Origin: Pseudenterobacter timonensis
GTDB lineage: Bacteria > Pseudomonadota > Gammaproteobacteria > Enterobacterales > Enterobacteriaceae
Length of the DNA: 64,000 nt
Assembly: GCF_900021175.1 (NCBI RefSeq)
Contig: NZ_FCOP01000010.1
Span: forward strand, 792,342 to 856,341
Direction of reading: 5' to 3'
Below the pieces are notes generated by a model, which was given only the letters and a program-made list of their open reading frames with translations, did not search any database and had not been told where the DNA came from. The position numbers were made by a program, and so were the translations under genes. Numbering within the stretch: the stretch's first letter is position 1; the number at the start of each line of letters is the position of its first letter. This document shows positions 32,421 to 40,715 of this stretch, one piece after another.

Positions 32421-32890
32421 TGAAAAGAGACAGTAAATTTTCCGGCATTCTGCACGTACTCCTGCATATGGCTGCAAACCCAGAGCCAGTCACCTCAGAT
32501 GTGCTATCACACATTATGCAAACCAATCCAGTTGTTATCCGGAGGACACTGGCGGGTTTGCGTAAAAAAGGCTACGTCAGCTCAGAGAAAGGCTCAGGTG
32601 GCGGATGGAAACTGACTGCTGAACTTTCGCAGATCAATTTAGCCGGAATATGGCATGCGATTGGAGAGTCGCCATTGATAGCCCTGAATCACCGGACAGA
32701 ATCACCGGGTTGCAGGGTTGAAACTGCGGTCAACTGTTTGATTACTGACGTTTGCGAAGAAGTACAGGCGTTAATTCTATCCCGTCTGGAAAACATCACG
32801 CTTGAACAACTTGTCGACAATCTTCAGCTGCTTAGCGCTGAGCGTTTTATCTGCCCCACCTTAAATAAGGAACGACCCGATGGCGAATAA
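32420..32890 (+). CDS. Rrf2-family transcriptional regulator
   Basis: The protein has 156 residues. An N-terminal winged helix (VTSDVLSHIMQTNPVVIRRTLAGLRKKGYVSSEKGSGGGW, in two segments) is typical of Rrf2 proteins. Three cysteines (PGCRVETAVNCLITDVCEE) lie at the position used for Fe-S ligands in IscR/NsrR, but their spacing is unlike those and closer to YwnA-type members, so cluster binding is uncertain. It overlaps the methyltransferase gene by 11 bp. Base composition is lower in GC than the hpx block, hinting at different origin. Confidence 0.8.
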   Translation: MKRDSKFSGILHVLLHMAANPEPVTSDVLSHIMQTNPVVIRRTLAGLRKKGYVSSEKGSGGGWKLTAELSQINLAGIWHAIGESPLIALNHRTESPGCRVETAVNCLITDVCEEVQALILSRLENITLEQLVDNLQLLSAERFICPTLNKERPDGE

Positions 32891-33578
32891 TACGAATGAC
32901 ATCTTTAACCAGGAATTCTCCAGACGTTATGACGAATATAACGAGCCTCTGAATGCTGTATCCAACAATCTGCGTTTCCTGATTTCAGTTCTGCTTCGGC
33001 ACCTTCCTGTGAATGCTCGAATACTGTGTGTGGGGGTAGGGACCGGTACTGAAATAAGCAGCCTGGCTCGTCAACATTCTGGATGGTCTTTTACCGGCAT
33101 TGATCCTTCACCTGATATGCTGGCCGTCTGCGCAGAGAAAATGCATCAGGAAGGGTGTTATGATCGATGCACCTTGATTGAAGGCTATCTGTCAGATGTC
33201 CCGGCCACCGGGCATTTCGACGCTGTGCTTTGCCTGCTGGTAACGCACTTTATTCAGGATCACCGTCGGCTCGATATTTACGAGCAAATGTATGCACAGT
33301 TGGTTACTGGCGGCAGTATGATCGTGGCTGAAATTGCAGGCGATATGGATTCCAGTGACTTTGACGAAATGCTGGCCTCCTGGGCAGGTTTGCACTCCGT
33401 CGCCAGCAATATTGAACGTGATCCTGAAGAGATCCGCAGCCAGATGATCGAACGCCTGCTTCTGCTGCCCCCGGCACAAACGGAACGGCTTATATCAGAA
33501 GCTGGATTCAGCTCTGTGCAACAGTTTTTCCAGTCGCTGTTAATTCGTGGATGGGTTGCAAGAAAGCCTGTTTCCTGA
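32880..33578 (+). CDS. Class I SAM-dependent methyltransferase
   Basis: The protein has 232 residues. Motif I is LCVGVGTGTEISSLA (about 50-64), followed by the acidic FTGIDPSPDML, and VLCLLVTHFI as motif IV. Substrate is not predictable; the family includes small-molecule methylases such as those for tellurite or tetrapyrroles. It begins inside the last codons of the Rrf2 gene, so regulator and enzyme are co-translated. The regulator-methyltransferase pairing is found in detoxification modules, which is a weak hint only. Confidence 0.8.
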   Translation: MANNTNDIFNQEFSRRYDEYNEPLNAVSNNLRFLISVLLRHLPVNARILCVGVGTGTEISSLARQHSGWSFTGIDPSPDMLAVCAEKMHQEGCYDRCTLIEGYLSDVPATGHFDAVLCLLVTHFIQDHRRLDIYEQMYAQLVTGGSMIVAEIAGDMDSSDFDEMLASWAGLHSVASNIERDPEEIRSQMIERLLLLPPAQTERLISEAGFSSVQQFFQSLLIRGWVARKPVS

Positions 33579-33636
33579 AACAGGAGTAACCCTGAACAGG
33601 ATGTAAATTGAAGACATGACCAAATGCTCAGCCCTA

Positions 33637-33713
33637 TAGTCCTACGGTCGCTCTGAGCCCTTTTTTCCCAACATTGACAGTTGCACCGGGTACACCGATG
33701 CTTGCACTTACTC
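33637..33713 (-). pseudogene. Remnant of the 5' part of a DUF4236 gene, cut by the IS element
   Basis: This 77-bp segment matches 36185-36261, inside the complete DUF4236 gene, with one mismatch and in the same orientation. Similarity stops exactly at 33713/33714, where the insertion sequence begins. The translated part reads SASIGVPGATVNVGKKGLRATVGL, as in the intact gene apart from one Ala-to-Val change. It is therefore a second, broken copy of the gene, with the promoter-proximal end facing the IS. Confidence 0.85.
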
Positions 33714-33792
33714 TGTAAGTATCCCGCATAATCGTGCCATTCACATTTAGAGATCCTCCGGCATAATCAATCTGCCAACAAAGGAGATCGCT

Positions 33793-34071
33793 ATGCGTAA
33801 AGCCCGTTTTACTGAGCATCAGATCATCGCCGTGATTAAGTCGGTTGAAGCCGGACGAACGGTTAAGGATGTCTGCCGGGAGGCCGGTATCTCTGAAGCG
33901 ACTTACTACAACTGGAAGTCTAAATACGGCGGTATGGAAGCTTCTGATATTAAAAAGCTCAAGGAGCTTGAGGACGAGAACCGACGCCTCAAACAAATGT
34001 TTGCCGACCTGAGCCTTGAGAACCGGGCGCTGAAAGACGTTATCGAAAAAAGCTTTAAAACCAGCCTTTAA
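33793..34071 (+). CDS. IS3-family transposase OrfA
   Basis: The protein has 92 residues with an HTH (TVKDVCREAGISEATYYNWKSKYGG) and a leucine-zipper-like coiled coil (LKELEDENRRLKQMFADLSLENRALK), the normal OrfA architecture. It starts after AAGGAG. The last residues (VIEKSFKTSL) differ from the usual end of this group, as expected if one A has been lost from the slippery tract at 34046-34051. Confidence 0.88.
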   Translation: MRKARFTEHQIIAVIKSVEAGRTVKDVCREAGISEATYYNWKSKYGGMEASDIKKLKELEDENRRLKQMFADLSLENRALKDVIEKSFKTSL

Positions 34072-34902
34072 GCGTGAGCTGGTCACTCATCTGATAACGG
34101 CATTCGGACTCTGTATCCGTCAGGCCTGTCGGAGTTTCAATCTGAGCAGAACGGTTTATCATTACCGTCCGGATACCACGCGTGATGAACCCGTTATTAC
34201 CGCATTGCAGGCGGCAGCTGAACGATACCCACGATACGGTTTTCCAAAACTTTTCCAGGTTCTGCGGCGGCAGGGATACGCGTGGAATCACAAAAGGATC
34301 CATCGTATTTATTGTTTGCTGAAGCTGAATTTTCGCCGTAAGGGTAAACAACGGCTGCCGGTGCGTAATCCCTCGCCACTGGCCACACCGGAAGCGCTGA
34401 ACCAGAGTTGGTCTGTCGATTTTATGCATGATGCCCTGGTCTGTGGCCGTCGTTTTCGCACGTTCAATGTCGTTGATGACTTTAACCGTGAGGCGTTGTC
34501 GATTGAAATAGATCTGAATCTGCCAGCTCCGCGAGTGGTCCGTGTGCTCGACAGGATCGCGGCAAATCGCGGCTATCCGCTCATGCTACGCATGGATAAT
34601 GGACCGGAATTTATCTCGCTGGCACTGGCTGAATGGGCAGAGAAACATGCAGTAAAGCTGGAGTTTATCCAGCCGGGTAAGCCGACACAGAACGCTTTTA
34701 TTGAGCGTTTTAACAGGACATATCGCACAGAAATACTCGATTTTTATCTGTTCAGAACGCTGAATGAAGTGCGGGAAATCACGGAAAGATGGGTGTCAGA
34801 ATATAACTGTGAACGCCCTCATGAATCACTGAACAATATGACGCCGGAGGAATATCGGCAACACAATCATTTGGCCGGGATCTCAAAAATGCCTGGAACT
34901 AA
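34052..34902 (+). pseudogene. IS3-family transposase OrfB (DDE domain), frame-disrupted
   Basis: The frame is open and in family from GCT at 34052 (ALKPAFKRELVTHL) through the integrase core. DDE residues are visible: SVDFMHDAL (Asp), MRMDNGPEF (Asp) and NAFIERFNRTYR (Glu). It lies in the +1 frame relative to orfA instead of the -1 frame used for programmed fusion, so no OrfAB can be made by the standard slip. Near the end, a missing A at about 34885-34889 shifts the normal stop (34900-34902) out of frame and prolongs the protein to 35158 with meaningless residues. Confidence 0.75.
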
Positions 34903-35025
34903 AACGGGTCTATTTACAGTAAGTCTTACAAACGGATCGGTGGCAATAAGCTTGTTGTGCCTGATTTTTTTGACGGTATTTTTCCCCGATTTTTCCCCAG
35001 TGATTCCCCGTACAGAAAATAGACA

Positions 35026-35054
35026 TAAAAAAACCAGCCGTAAGAGGCTGGTTT
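35026..35054 (-). terminator. Intrinsic terminator, minus strand
   Basis: AAACCAGCC and GGCTGGTTT form a perfect 9-bp stem around 6 nt. On the minus strand a run of seven T follows. It lies 12 nt beyond the 3' CCA of the tRNA fragment and would end the DUF4236 transcript; it probably was the terminator of the tRNA gene from which the fragment came. Confidence 0.85.
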
Positions 35055-35065
35055 TAAAGTGTTTT

Positions 35066-35111
35066 TGGTCGGGACGAGAGGATTTGAACCTCCGACCCCC
35101 GACACCCCATG
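35066..35111 (-). other. 3' fragment of tRNA-Pro(GGG), probable attachment-site relic
   Basis: On the minus strand these 46 nt match the 3' part of E. coli proL as I recall it, from the GGG anticodon through the T arm (GGTTCAAATCC) to the encoded CCA. The only difference I see is one base in the acceptor stem. The 5' half is absent: upstream sequence is the end of the DUF4236 gene. Integrases of phages and islands commonly use the 3' half of tRNA genes as attB, so this is probably an att core left by an element. It cannot make a functional tRNA. Confidence 0.8.
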
Positions 35112-35122
35112 TCAGCTATAAG

Positions 35123-36328
35123 TTAGGCCATTCCCAACGCTTCGGATTCTGTGAGTGAGGTCTGATACTGCTTTACTGCATCAGTAAAGGCTTGCGCTGC
35201 ATCTGCATTTGATACCATATATTCTTCAGTCACCCCTGTTTGAGAATGGAAGGTAATATTGCCATAAACGCAAATAGGGATTTGGTAGTTGTCTTTAAAT
35301 CGGCGGTCTGGCGAGCCATTCTTATTCGTTTTCGCCCATGTATACCCATCTATGCGTGAATCACTGGGAACACCTTCTTCCTCATGGAATCTTCGATATT
35401 CTGAACTGATTTGTAACTCGCGTAAATCAATCAGAGCGAACGCCCCATCAGCTCGTGGTATGACTGCAACTCCTGGATAAAGCAAAATATCGTCGCCATT
35501 CACATTTTCAAACCGCATCGCACGCCCTGTAAATTGAATGAGATCTGTTGAACAGAAATCAAAGGTAACTGGGTGACGATTAACAGACCGGGTTGCCAAT
35601 GTTCTTTCGACGAACTGGTCTGTAGCTTTATCTGCAGTAATATCCCATTTTTTAACACTTGATTTTAACATATCGAATGCACGGACCATTGCTGCATATG
35701 CGCGTTGCGAAGTATCACTGCTCTCGAATGTTATGGCTACTTTTGTGTTGTCTTCCCAGGATACTAGGCGAGATATCTCAGCTTGCGTTAGGGGGAGCTC
35801 TGTCTCAAGTTCTGCGATGCGCCGTTTGTAAAACCAACGGAAAAGACTTGATTTGCGACGAACCAGCTCGTTCTTTTGTTTTGATTCTTCAGCAAGAGCC
35901 TCTTGTAGATCCGCTTTTATCTCTGCCCTTTGTTCTCGTGCTTTAGCAATCAAATCTCGTAAAGGTAAAAGGGAGGAACTTGTCAGGACTTCTACCGAAG
36001 CGCTGGAAATTTCATTCATGCCAGCCATGGGCATATATATTTTAGCGTTCGATGGTGTGTTACTTGGGGATGTCTCCGGCACTCCAAAATGAGGTTCTGT
36101 GGAGGACGGATTTAATGGATTAGTAACTGAGTGCCCATAATCATAGGGCACGGTAGGTGTAGTATAAGATAAGCCTGTACCCGGTAGTCCTACGGTCGCT
36201 CTGAGCCCTTTTTTCCCAACATTGGCAGTTGCACCGGGTACACCGATGCTTGCACTTACTCCACGCTTACCAATGTTGAGCCTAACGCCAGGAAACAAAG
36301 TAAAGGTTTGTCTGAAACGAAGAGACAT
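35123..36328 (-). CDS. DUF4236 domain protein with long coiled-coil middle
   Basis: The protein has 401 residues. The N-terminal DUF4236 domain (about 1-55) has MSLRFRQTF, then repeated short motifs RLNIGKRGVSASIGVPGA and VGKKGLRATVGLPGTGLSY. A Ser/Pro/Thr-rich linker is followed by a charged coiled coil (about 125-185, AKAREQRAEIKADLQEALAE). The C-terminal half is an uncharacterised alpha/beta domain. There is no signal peptide or membrane segment. Lower GC than the backbone and the nearby att relic and IS suggest acquisition by transfer. Function unknown. Confidence 0.82.
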   Translation of the reverse strand: MSLRFRQTFTLFPGVRLNIGKRGVSASIGVPGATANVGKKGLRATVGLPGTGLSYTTPTVPYDYGHSVTNPLNPSSTEPHFGVPETSPSNTPSNAKIYMPMAGMNEISSASVEVLTSSSLLPLRDLIAKAREQRAEIKADLQEALAEESKQKNELVRRKSSLFRWFYKRRIAELETELPLTQAEISRLVSWEDNTKVAITFESSDTSQRAYAAMVRAFDMLKSSVKKWDITADKATDQFVERTLATRSVNRHPVTFDFCSTDLIQFTGRAMRFENVNGDDILLYPGVAVIPRADGAFALIDLRELQISSEYRRFHEEEGVPSDSRIDGYTWAKTNKNGSPDRRFKDNYQIPICVYGNITFHSQTGVTEEYMVSNADAAQAFTDAVKQYQTSLTESEALGMA

Positions 36329-36464
36329 AAAGTTATCCCTATGTAGTGTTGTGCACCAAAGTTCGAAATGTTTTTATATGAACATTGAGCTGATACAAAA
36401 GCCCTTCCTTAGCTCATCTTCATACCGGCATGATACAGAGGTTTGCTTGTCGGTGAAGTAAAAC

Positions 36465-36492
36465 AAAAAAGCCCGCATAAGCGGGCTTTTTT
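36465..36492 (-). terminator. ssrA terminator (bidirectional)
   Basis: GCCCGC-ATAA-GCGGGC with A-runs on one side and T-runs on the other acts on either strand. It is located 126 bp downstream of the mature tmRNA 3' end. Confidence 0.9.
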
Positions 36493-36617
36493 GTCACTCG
36501 GGAGCCGCGGCTCCTTTGCGTATCCTTTTTTGTCTCCTCACCGTCTGGTCGGTGTCCTGCCGAGACTGCTAACTTCCTGTTATTGCTAGTGATGTCCTAT
36601 CACTGTCCAATCATGAT

Positions 36618-36980
36618 TGGTGGAGCTGGCGGGAGTTGAACCCGCGTCCGAAATTCCTACATCCTCGGTACTACATGCTTAGTCCATCTTTACATTCGCC
36701 TGCCAGCTGCGGAGGGACACGCCACTAACAGACTAGCCTGATTAGATTTAACGCTTCAACCCCAGGCAGGGCATCCACGCGATCTCTTTTGGGTTTGACC
36801 TCTCTTTGATCCCCGTCTTAAGAGCGGAAGCTAGGGAGAGAGGGCTCAGAGCAGGTTATTAAGCTGCTAAAGCGTAGTTTTCGTCGTTTGCGACTATTTT
36901 TTGCGGCTTTTTACGAGGCCAACCGCCCCTCGGCATGCACCTTGGGTTTCGCAAATCCCGTCGAATCCAGAATCAGCCCC
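36618..36980 (-). ncRNA. ssrA: tmRNA (transfer-messenger RNA)
   Basis: The 363-nt length equals that of E. coli tmRNA. The 5' end GGGGCTGATTCTGG and 3' end GCCAGCTCCACCA pair as the tRNA-Ala-like acceptor, and the T-loop GGTTCAACTCCCGCC is intact. The tag reading frame lies at 36859-36891 and encodes ANDENYALAA followed by TAA, after the resume codon GCA. It rescues stalled ribosomes together with SmpB, encoded just upstream. A TATACT -10 box is at 36996-37001. The 3' end is a well-known integration site, but I find no second copy of it in the window. Confidence 0.98.
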
Positions 36981-36995
36981 AAAAGTGTTACGTTA

Positions 36996-37001
36996 AGTAT
37001 A
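36996..37001 (-). promoter_or_regulatory. ssrA promoter -10 box
   Basis: TATACT on the minus strand lies 15 nt before the mature tmRNA 5' end. The -35 hexamer is weak. Confidence 0.6.
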
Positions 37002-37068
37002 CCAGATTTTTAAGCTCCGTTACCAGCCCGGAAGCTTAACTTATTGAATCGTACAATAAGCAGCCGGT

Positions 37069-37551
37069 TTAACGTCCTGCATTTTTCATGATGCGCGCTT
37101 TATCGAGCTGCCACTCGCGCTCTTTGAGATCGGAACGTTTGTCGTGCTGTTTTTTACCTTTCGCAACGCCAATTTTGACTTTGCACCAGGCGTTTTTCCA
37201 GTAGAGCGACAGCGCGACGACGGTGTAACCTTCGCGGTTGATGCGCCCGTAGAGGGAGTCCAGCTCGCGCTGGTTCAGCAGCAGCTTACGGGTGCGCGTC
37301 GGGTCGCAGACGTAGTGCGTAGAGGCCACGGTCAGGGGCGTGAAGTTCGCGCCAAACAGAAACGCTTCGCCATCTTTCAGGATCACGTAGCTGTCGCCGA
37401 TGTTGGCTTTGCCGGCGCGTAGTGATTTGACTTCCCAGCCCTGCAGCGCAAGGCCAGCTTCAAATTCTTCTTCAATAAAATATTCATGGCGGGCGCGCTT
37501 GTTGAGCGCAATGGTTGCCGAGCCAGGTTTATGTGCTTTTTTCTTCGTCAT
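37069..37551 (-). CDS. smpB: SmpB, tmRNA-binding protein
   Basis: The protein has 160 residues, the E. coli length. It has the oligonucleotide-binding-fold core ([30 protein letters not shown]) and the basic C-terminal tail ([28 protein letters not shown]) that enters the empty ribosomal mRNA channel. It delivers charged tmRNA to stalled ribosomes; ssrA follows 88 bp downstream on the same strand. It is divergent from ratA. Confidence 0.98.
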   Translation of the reverse strand: MTKKKAHKPGSATIALNKRARHEYFIEEEFEAGLALQGWEVKSLRAGKANIGDSYVILKDGEAFLFGANFTPLTVASTHYVCDPTRTRKLLLNQRELDSLYGRINREGYTVVALSLYWKNAWCKVKIGVAKGKKQHDKRSDLKEREWQLDKARIMKNAGR

Positions 37552-37669
37552 ATGTGTCGTAAAGCCATCGGTAATCTGAGATCGAAAAAGTCACCTCATT
37601 GCGTCCTGTGAGGTCTAACGCGCTATCTTAGCACGAGATAAGCCTTAGCGTTTTTTTAACAGGTGATAA

Positions 37670-38146
37670 ATGCTATTATTTGTCCGTTGTGTGACCATGG
37701 AAAATGCTATGCCTCAGATTAGTCGTACTGCGCTTGTCCCTTACAGCGTGGAGCAGATGTACCAGTTAGTGAACGACGTTAAATCCTATCCGCAGTTTCT
37801 GCCGGGCTGCACCGGTAGCCGGGTACTGGAGTCGGGCCCGAATCAGATGACGGCAGCGGTAGACGTTTCAAAAGCGGGGATCAGCAAAACGTTCACGACG
37901 CGTAATACGCTGACGAATAACCAGAGCATCATGATGCATCTGGTCGACGGGCCGTTCAAAAAGCTGATGGGCGCCTGGAAATTTACGCCGCTGAGCGCCG
38001 ACGCCTGTCGTATTGAGTTCAATCTGGATTTTGAGTTTACCAACAAGCTGATTGAACTCGCGTTCGGGGGGATTTTTCGCGAACTGGCTTCCAACATGGT
38101 GCAGGCGTTTACCAAACGTGCCAAAGAGGTTTACCGTGCCGGCTAA
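37670..38146 (+). CDS. ratA: RatA, START-domain ribosome-association protein
   Basis: The protein has up to 158 residues, START/coenzyme Q-binding family ([25 protein letters not shown]). Its E. coli homologue has been described as a toxin that blocks 70S assembly, and as related to the coenzyme Q-binding Coq10. ATG at 37670 gives the long form; ATG at 37709 (MPQISRT) is an equally plausible start, since neither has a strong ribosome site. The last bases overlap ratB. Confidence 0.92.
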   Translation: MLLFVRCVTMENAMPQISRTALVPYSVEQMYQLVNDVKSYPQFLPGCTGSRVLESGPNQMTAAVDVSKAGISKTFTTRNTLTNNQSIMMHLVDGPFKKLMGAWKFTPLSADACRIEFNLDFEFTNKLIELAFGGIFRELASNMVQAFTKRAKEVYRAG

Positions 38147-38423
38147 GATCGCGGTTGAAGTGGCGTATGCGCTGCCCGAAAAGCAGTACCTGTTACGGGT
38201 CTCGCTGGAGGAGGGGGCAACGGTTGAAGAGGCTATTCGCGCCTCCGGGCTGCTTGAGCTGCGTCGGGATATCGATCTGGCAGCGAATAAAGTGGGTATC
38301 TACAGCCGACCGGTTAAACTGGCTGACCGGGTGAAAGAGGGTGACCGCGTTGAGATTTATCGTCCGCTGATTGCCGATCCTAAAGAGCTGCGCCGTCAGC
38401 GCGCGGAGAAAACGGCGAAATAG
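38136..38423 (+). CDS. ratB: RatB, RnfH-family ubiquitin-like protein
   Basis: The protein has 95 residues starting at GTG 38136, chosen because AAAGAGGT lies about 5 nt upstream and the translation ([32 protein letters not shown]) aligns from its first residues with the family. It overlaps ratA by 11 bp. A beta-grasp fold is predicted. Despite the operon name, toxin-antitoxin activity of the pair is doubtful; the role of RnfH-type proteins is unknown. Confidence 0.93.
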   Translation: MPAKIAVEVAYALPEKQYLLRVSLEEGATVEEAIRASGLLELRRDIDLAANKVGIYSRPVKLADRVKEGDRVEIYRPLIADPKELRRQRAEKTAK

Positions 38424-38451
38424 ACAGGTTTGCCAGAGCAGACCAATAAAA

Positions 38452-38475
38452 AAAGGTGCCTGAGGCACCTTTTTG
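38452..38475. terminator. Bidirectional terminator between ratB and bamE
   Basis: AAAGGTGCC and GGCACCTTT with a tiny loop, flanked by A-run and T-run, serve both convergent genes. Confidence 0.9.
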
Positions 38476-38491
38476 TTTTTCCAGACCGCGA

Positions 38492-38830
38492 CTACTTAGT
38501 GAGCGCCGGTTTGTTGTCGATGTTGGTCAGTACGCCGCTGCTGTTGAAGGTCAGCGTGAGGGTCTGCTGCGTCACGCTTTCATGCCCTGGCTGCTGGCGG
38601 AACACGTAGAACCAGGTGTTGGTGCCAAACGGGTCGGACATCATTGGGGTCCCCAGAGCATAAGCGACCTGCTGTTGTGTCATGCCGACACGAATTTTGG
38701 AAACATCGTTAGGTGCAAGATAGTTCCCCTGGTTGATATCAGGACGGTAAACCACTTTTTCCAGAGTGGAACAGCCTGCGGTCAACATCAGAAGAACCGC
38801 TGCGGCAGCGGTCAGCGTTTTACAGCGCAT
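38492..38830 (-). CDS. bamE: BamE, outer membrane assembly lipoprotein
   Basis: The protein has 112 residues with a lipoprotein signal (LLMLTAGCS, Cys near 20). Conserved [27 protein letters not shown] is typical of BamE/SmpA. It is a subunit of the BAM complex with BamA, B, C and D (bamD also lies in this window). It is preceded by its own promoter region, downstream of recN on the same strand. Confidence 0.97.
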   Translation of the reverse strand: MRCKTLTAAAAVLLMLTAGCSTLEKVVYRPDINQGNYLAPNDVSKIRVGMTQQQVAYALGTPMMSDPFGTNTWFYVFRQQPGHESVTQQTLTLTFNSSGVLTNIDNKPALTK

Positions 38831-38968
38831 AGTGATTTGATTCCTTTTCGGGCCCGAGCAATACGCGGCTCATATGTAATATGCCGATGATAATAGACCT
38901 TGTCTCACTTTGAAACCGGTCTGACGGCGTTTTTATTGTTCTGTATGACTCTGAGATCCCGAAAAAGT

Positions 38969-40630
38969 TTAGGCTGCCAGCAGTTCTTTGGCGTTCGCCA
39001 GGGTGTTGCGGGTCACTTCGCTGCCGCCCAGCAGACGCGCCAGTTCCTGCAGGCGCGCCTTTTTATCCAGCGGCTGCATGTGCGTTTCGGTCATCTCTCC
39101 GTCGGTCTCTTTGCAGACGTAGAAGTGATGATGACCGCACCCGGCTACCTGCGGCAGGTGGGTAACACACATCACCTGGGTGGACTCGCCGAGTTGACGC
39201 AGCAGTTTGCCCACTACCGCCGCAGTCGGGCCGCTGATGCCGACATCCACTTCATCGAAAATCAGCGCCGGGGTCTCCATTTTACGTGCGGTAATTACCT
39301 GAATTGCCAGCGCAATGCGCGACAGCTCGCCGCCAGAAGCCACCTTTGAAATCGCCTGTAGCGGCTGCCCCGGGTTAGTGGTGACGCGGAACTCGACGCG
39401 ATCGGCCCCCTCGGCGGTGAGGTGGTTTTCTTCAAATTTCACCTCAATGGTGAAAAGACCGTGTGGCATCGACAGGGCGTGGATGCTGTCGGTGATCTGC
39501 TGACTCAGCTCAAGCGCGTGGCGCTGGCGAATATCGTGCAGCTGCCTGGCGGTGGCCAGCGCCTGCTGATGATGCACCTTCACCGCCAGCGAGAGGGTTT
39601 CCAGCGAATCGGCCTGATCGTCAAGCTGCTGCTGCTCGTCCAGCAGCGACTGGTGGAAGTTCGGCAGCTCCTCGGGCGCAACGTGGTGTTTACGCGCCAG
39701 TGAAATCTGGCGGGAGAGACGCTGTTCCAGTTCAAAGAGACGATTCGGGTCAAGATCGAGACGCTCGCAGTAGAGGCGCAGCTCGTCACCCGCTTCGGAG
39801 ATCTGAATCGCCGCTTCTTCGAGCATATCCAGTACGCTGGAGAGTTTGCTGTCCAGCCCCACCAGCTCCGTCACCTGCTGGCGCACCGTATAGAGCTGGC
39901 TTTGCAGATTGATGTCTTCCCCGTCGGCGAGCAGGTGCAGCGCCTGCTGGCTGGTGGAGAGCAGATGCCCGCTGTTGGCGAGACGCTTGTACTCTTCATC
40001 GATCTGCTCAAACTCACCCGGCTGCGGGTTAAATTCATTGAGCTCTTTAAGCTGGTAGGCCAGAAGTTCAGCGCGTGCGGCGCGCTCCTGGCTTTGCTGC
40101 TGGTGAAGGGCGAGCTCGCGGCAGCTACGGTGCCACTGGCGATAGTGCGCCGCCATCTGCTGGGTAAGCGCTTGCTCACCTGCATAGCCGTCGAGCAGAG
40201 CCTTCTGGTGTTCGGGTTTGATCAGCTGCTGGTGGGCGTGCTGGCCATGGATCTGGATTAACAGCTGACCCAGCTCGCGAAGCTGTGAGAGCGGCACGGC
40301 GGTACCGTTGATAAAGCCGCGGGAACGCCCGTCGCTGCTAATGACGCGGCGCAGCAGGCATTCGCGCCCCTCTTCGAGCTGGTTGCTCTCCAGCCAGCGC
40401 TGCGCGGCAGGGGTATCTTTCAGGGAGAAGCGGGCGCAGAGGTCGGCGCGGCTGGCGCCATTGCGCACCATATCGGCCTCGGCGCGCCCGCCCAGGCACA
40501 AGCCGAGCGCATCAATGGCAATCGATTTTCCCGCACCGGTTTCACCGGTGATGGCCGTCATACCGCTCTGAAAATCGATCTCAAGTTCGCGAACAATGGC
40601 AAAGTTGCTGATGGTCAGTTGTGCCAGCAT
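38969..40630 (-). CDS. recN: RecN, SMC-like DNA repair ATPase
   Basis: The protein has 553 residues. Walker [13 protein letters not shown] is near residue 30, ABC signature [13 protein letters not shown] and Walker [15 protein letters not shown] lie in the C-terminal third, with a coiled coil between. RecN acts on double-strand breaks and is among the strongest SOS-induced genes; a LexA box 27 bp upstream fits this. The C-terminal ELLAA tail recalls the ClpXP recognition tail of E. coli RecN. Confidence 0.98.
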   Translation of the reverse strand: MLAQLTISNFAIVRELEIDFQSGMTAITGETGAGKSIAIDALGLCLGGRAEADMVRNGASRADLCARFSLKDTPAAQRWLESNQLEEGRECLLRRVISSDGRSRGFINGTAVPLSQLRELGQLLIQIHGQHAHQQLIKPEHQKALLDGYAGEQALTQQMAAHYRQWHRSCRELALHQQQSQERAARAELLAYQLKELNEFNPQPGEFEQIDEEYKRLANSGHLLSTSQQALHLLADGEDINLQSQLYTVRQQVTELVGLDSKLSSVLDMLEEAAIQISEAGDELRLYCERLDLDPNRLFELEQRLSRQISLARKHHVAPEELPNFHQSLLDEQQQLDDQADSLETLSLAVKVHHQQALATARQLHDIRQRHALELSQQITDSIHALSMPHGLFTIEVKFEENHLTAEGADRVEFRVTTNPGQPLQAISKVASGGELSRIALAIQVITARKMETPALIFDEVDVGISGPTAAVVGKLLRQLGESTQVMCVTHLPQVAGCGHHHFYVCKETDGEMTETHMQPLDKKARLQELARLLGGSEVTRNTLANAKELLAA

Positions 40631-40656
40631 AATTGTTTTCCTGTATGAAAAACCAT

Positions 40657-40676
40657 GACTGTGTTTTCGTACAGTA
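40657..40676 (-). promoter_or_regulatory. LexA (SOS) box of recN
   Basis: On the minus strand TACTGTACGAAAACACAGTC contains CTGT-N8-ACAG, a full match to the core consensus. A second, weaker half-site (TACTGTATAAAAAT) overlaps at about 40683-40697, as in E. coli recN, which has multiple operators. Confidence 0.85.
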
Positions 40677-40715
40677 TAAACGGGATTTTTATACAGTAAA
40701 GTACTGGACAGAAAA

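Larger units (their letters stand above)
33714..34918 (+). mobile_element. IS3-family insertion sequence, about 1.2 kb, decayed
   Basis: The element carries orfA and orfB of an IS3-family transposase. The left end is TGTAAGTATCCCG and the right end, reversed, is TGTAAATAGACCCG, an imperfect terminal repeat. No matching 3-bp target duplication flanks it (CTC left, GTA right), which suggests later rearrangement. Two homopolymer A-tracts appear one base short, disrupting both the frameshift site and the orfB stop (see findings). Left of it is the DUF4236 remnant; right of it is about 110 bp of unassigned sequence before a terminator and a tRNA-Pro fragment. Confidence 0.85.

Noticed and set aside
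35066..35111. Functional tRNA gene
   Set aside because: D arm and 5' acceptor strand are absent.
34903..35158. C-terminal extension of the transposase frame across the tRNA relic
   Set aside because: It arises from a one-base loss near the normal stop; the residues are translated terminator and tRNA sequence, not a new domain.
25388..36617. Prophage or genomic island inserted at ssrA
   Set aside because: No integrase gene and no second copy of the tmRNA 3' end are present in the window, so insertion at ssrA itself cannot be supported.
38136..38423. Toxin-antitoxin pair formed by ratA and ratB
   Set aside because: Both are conserved housekeeping-type genes (START-domain and RnfH-like); gene order alone does not support an addiction module.
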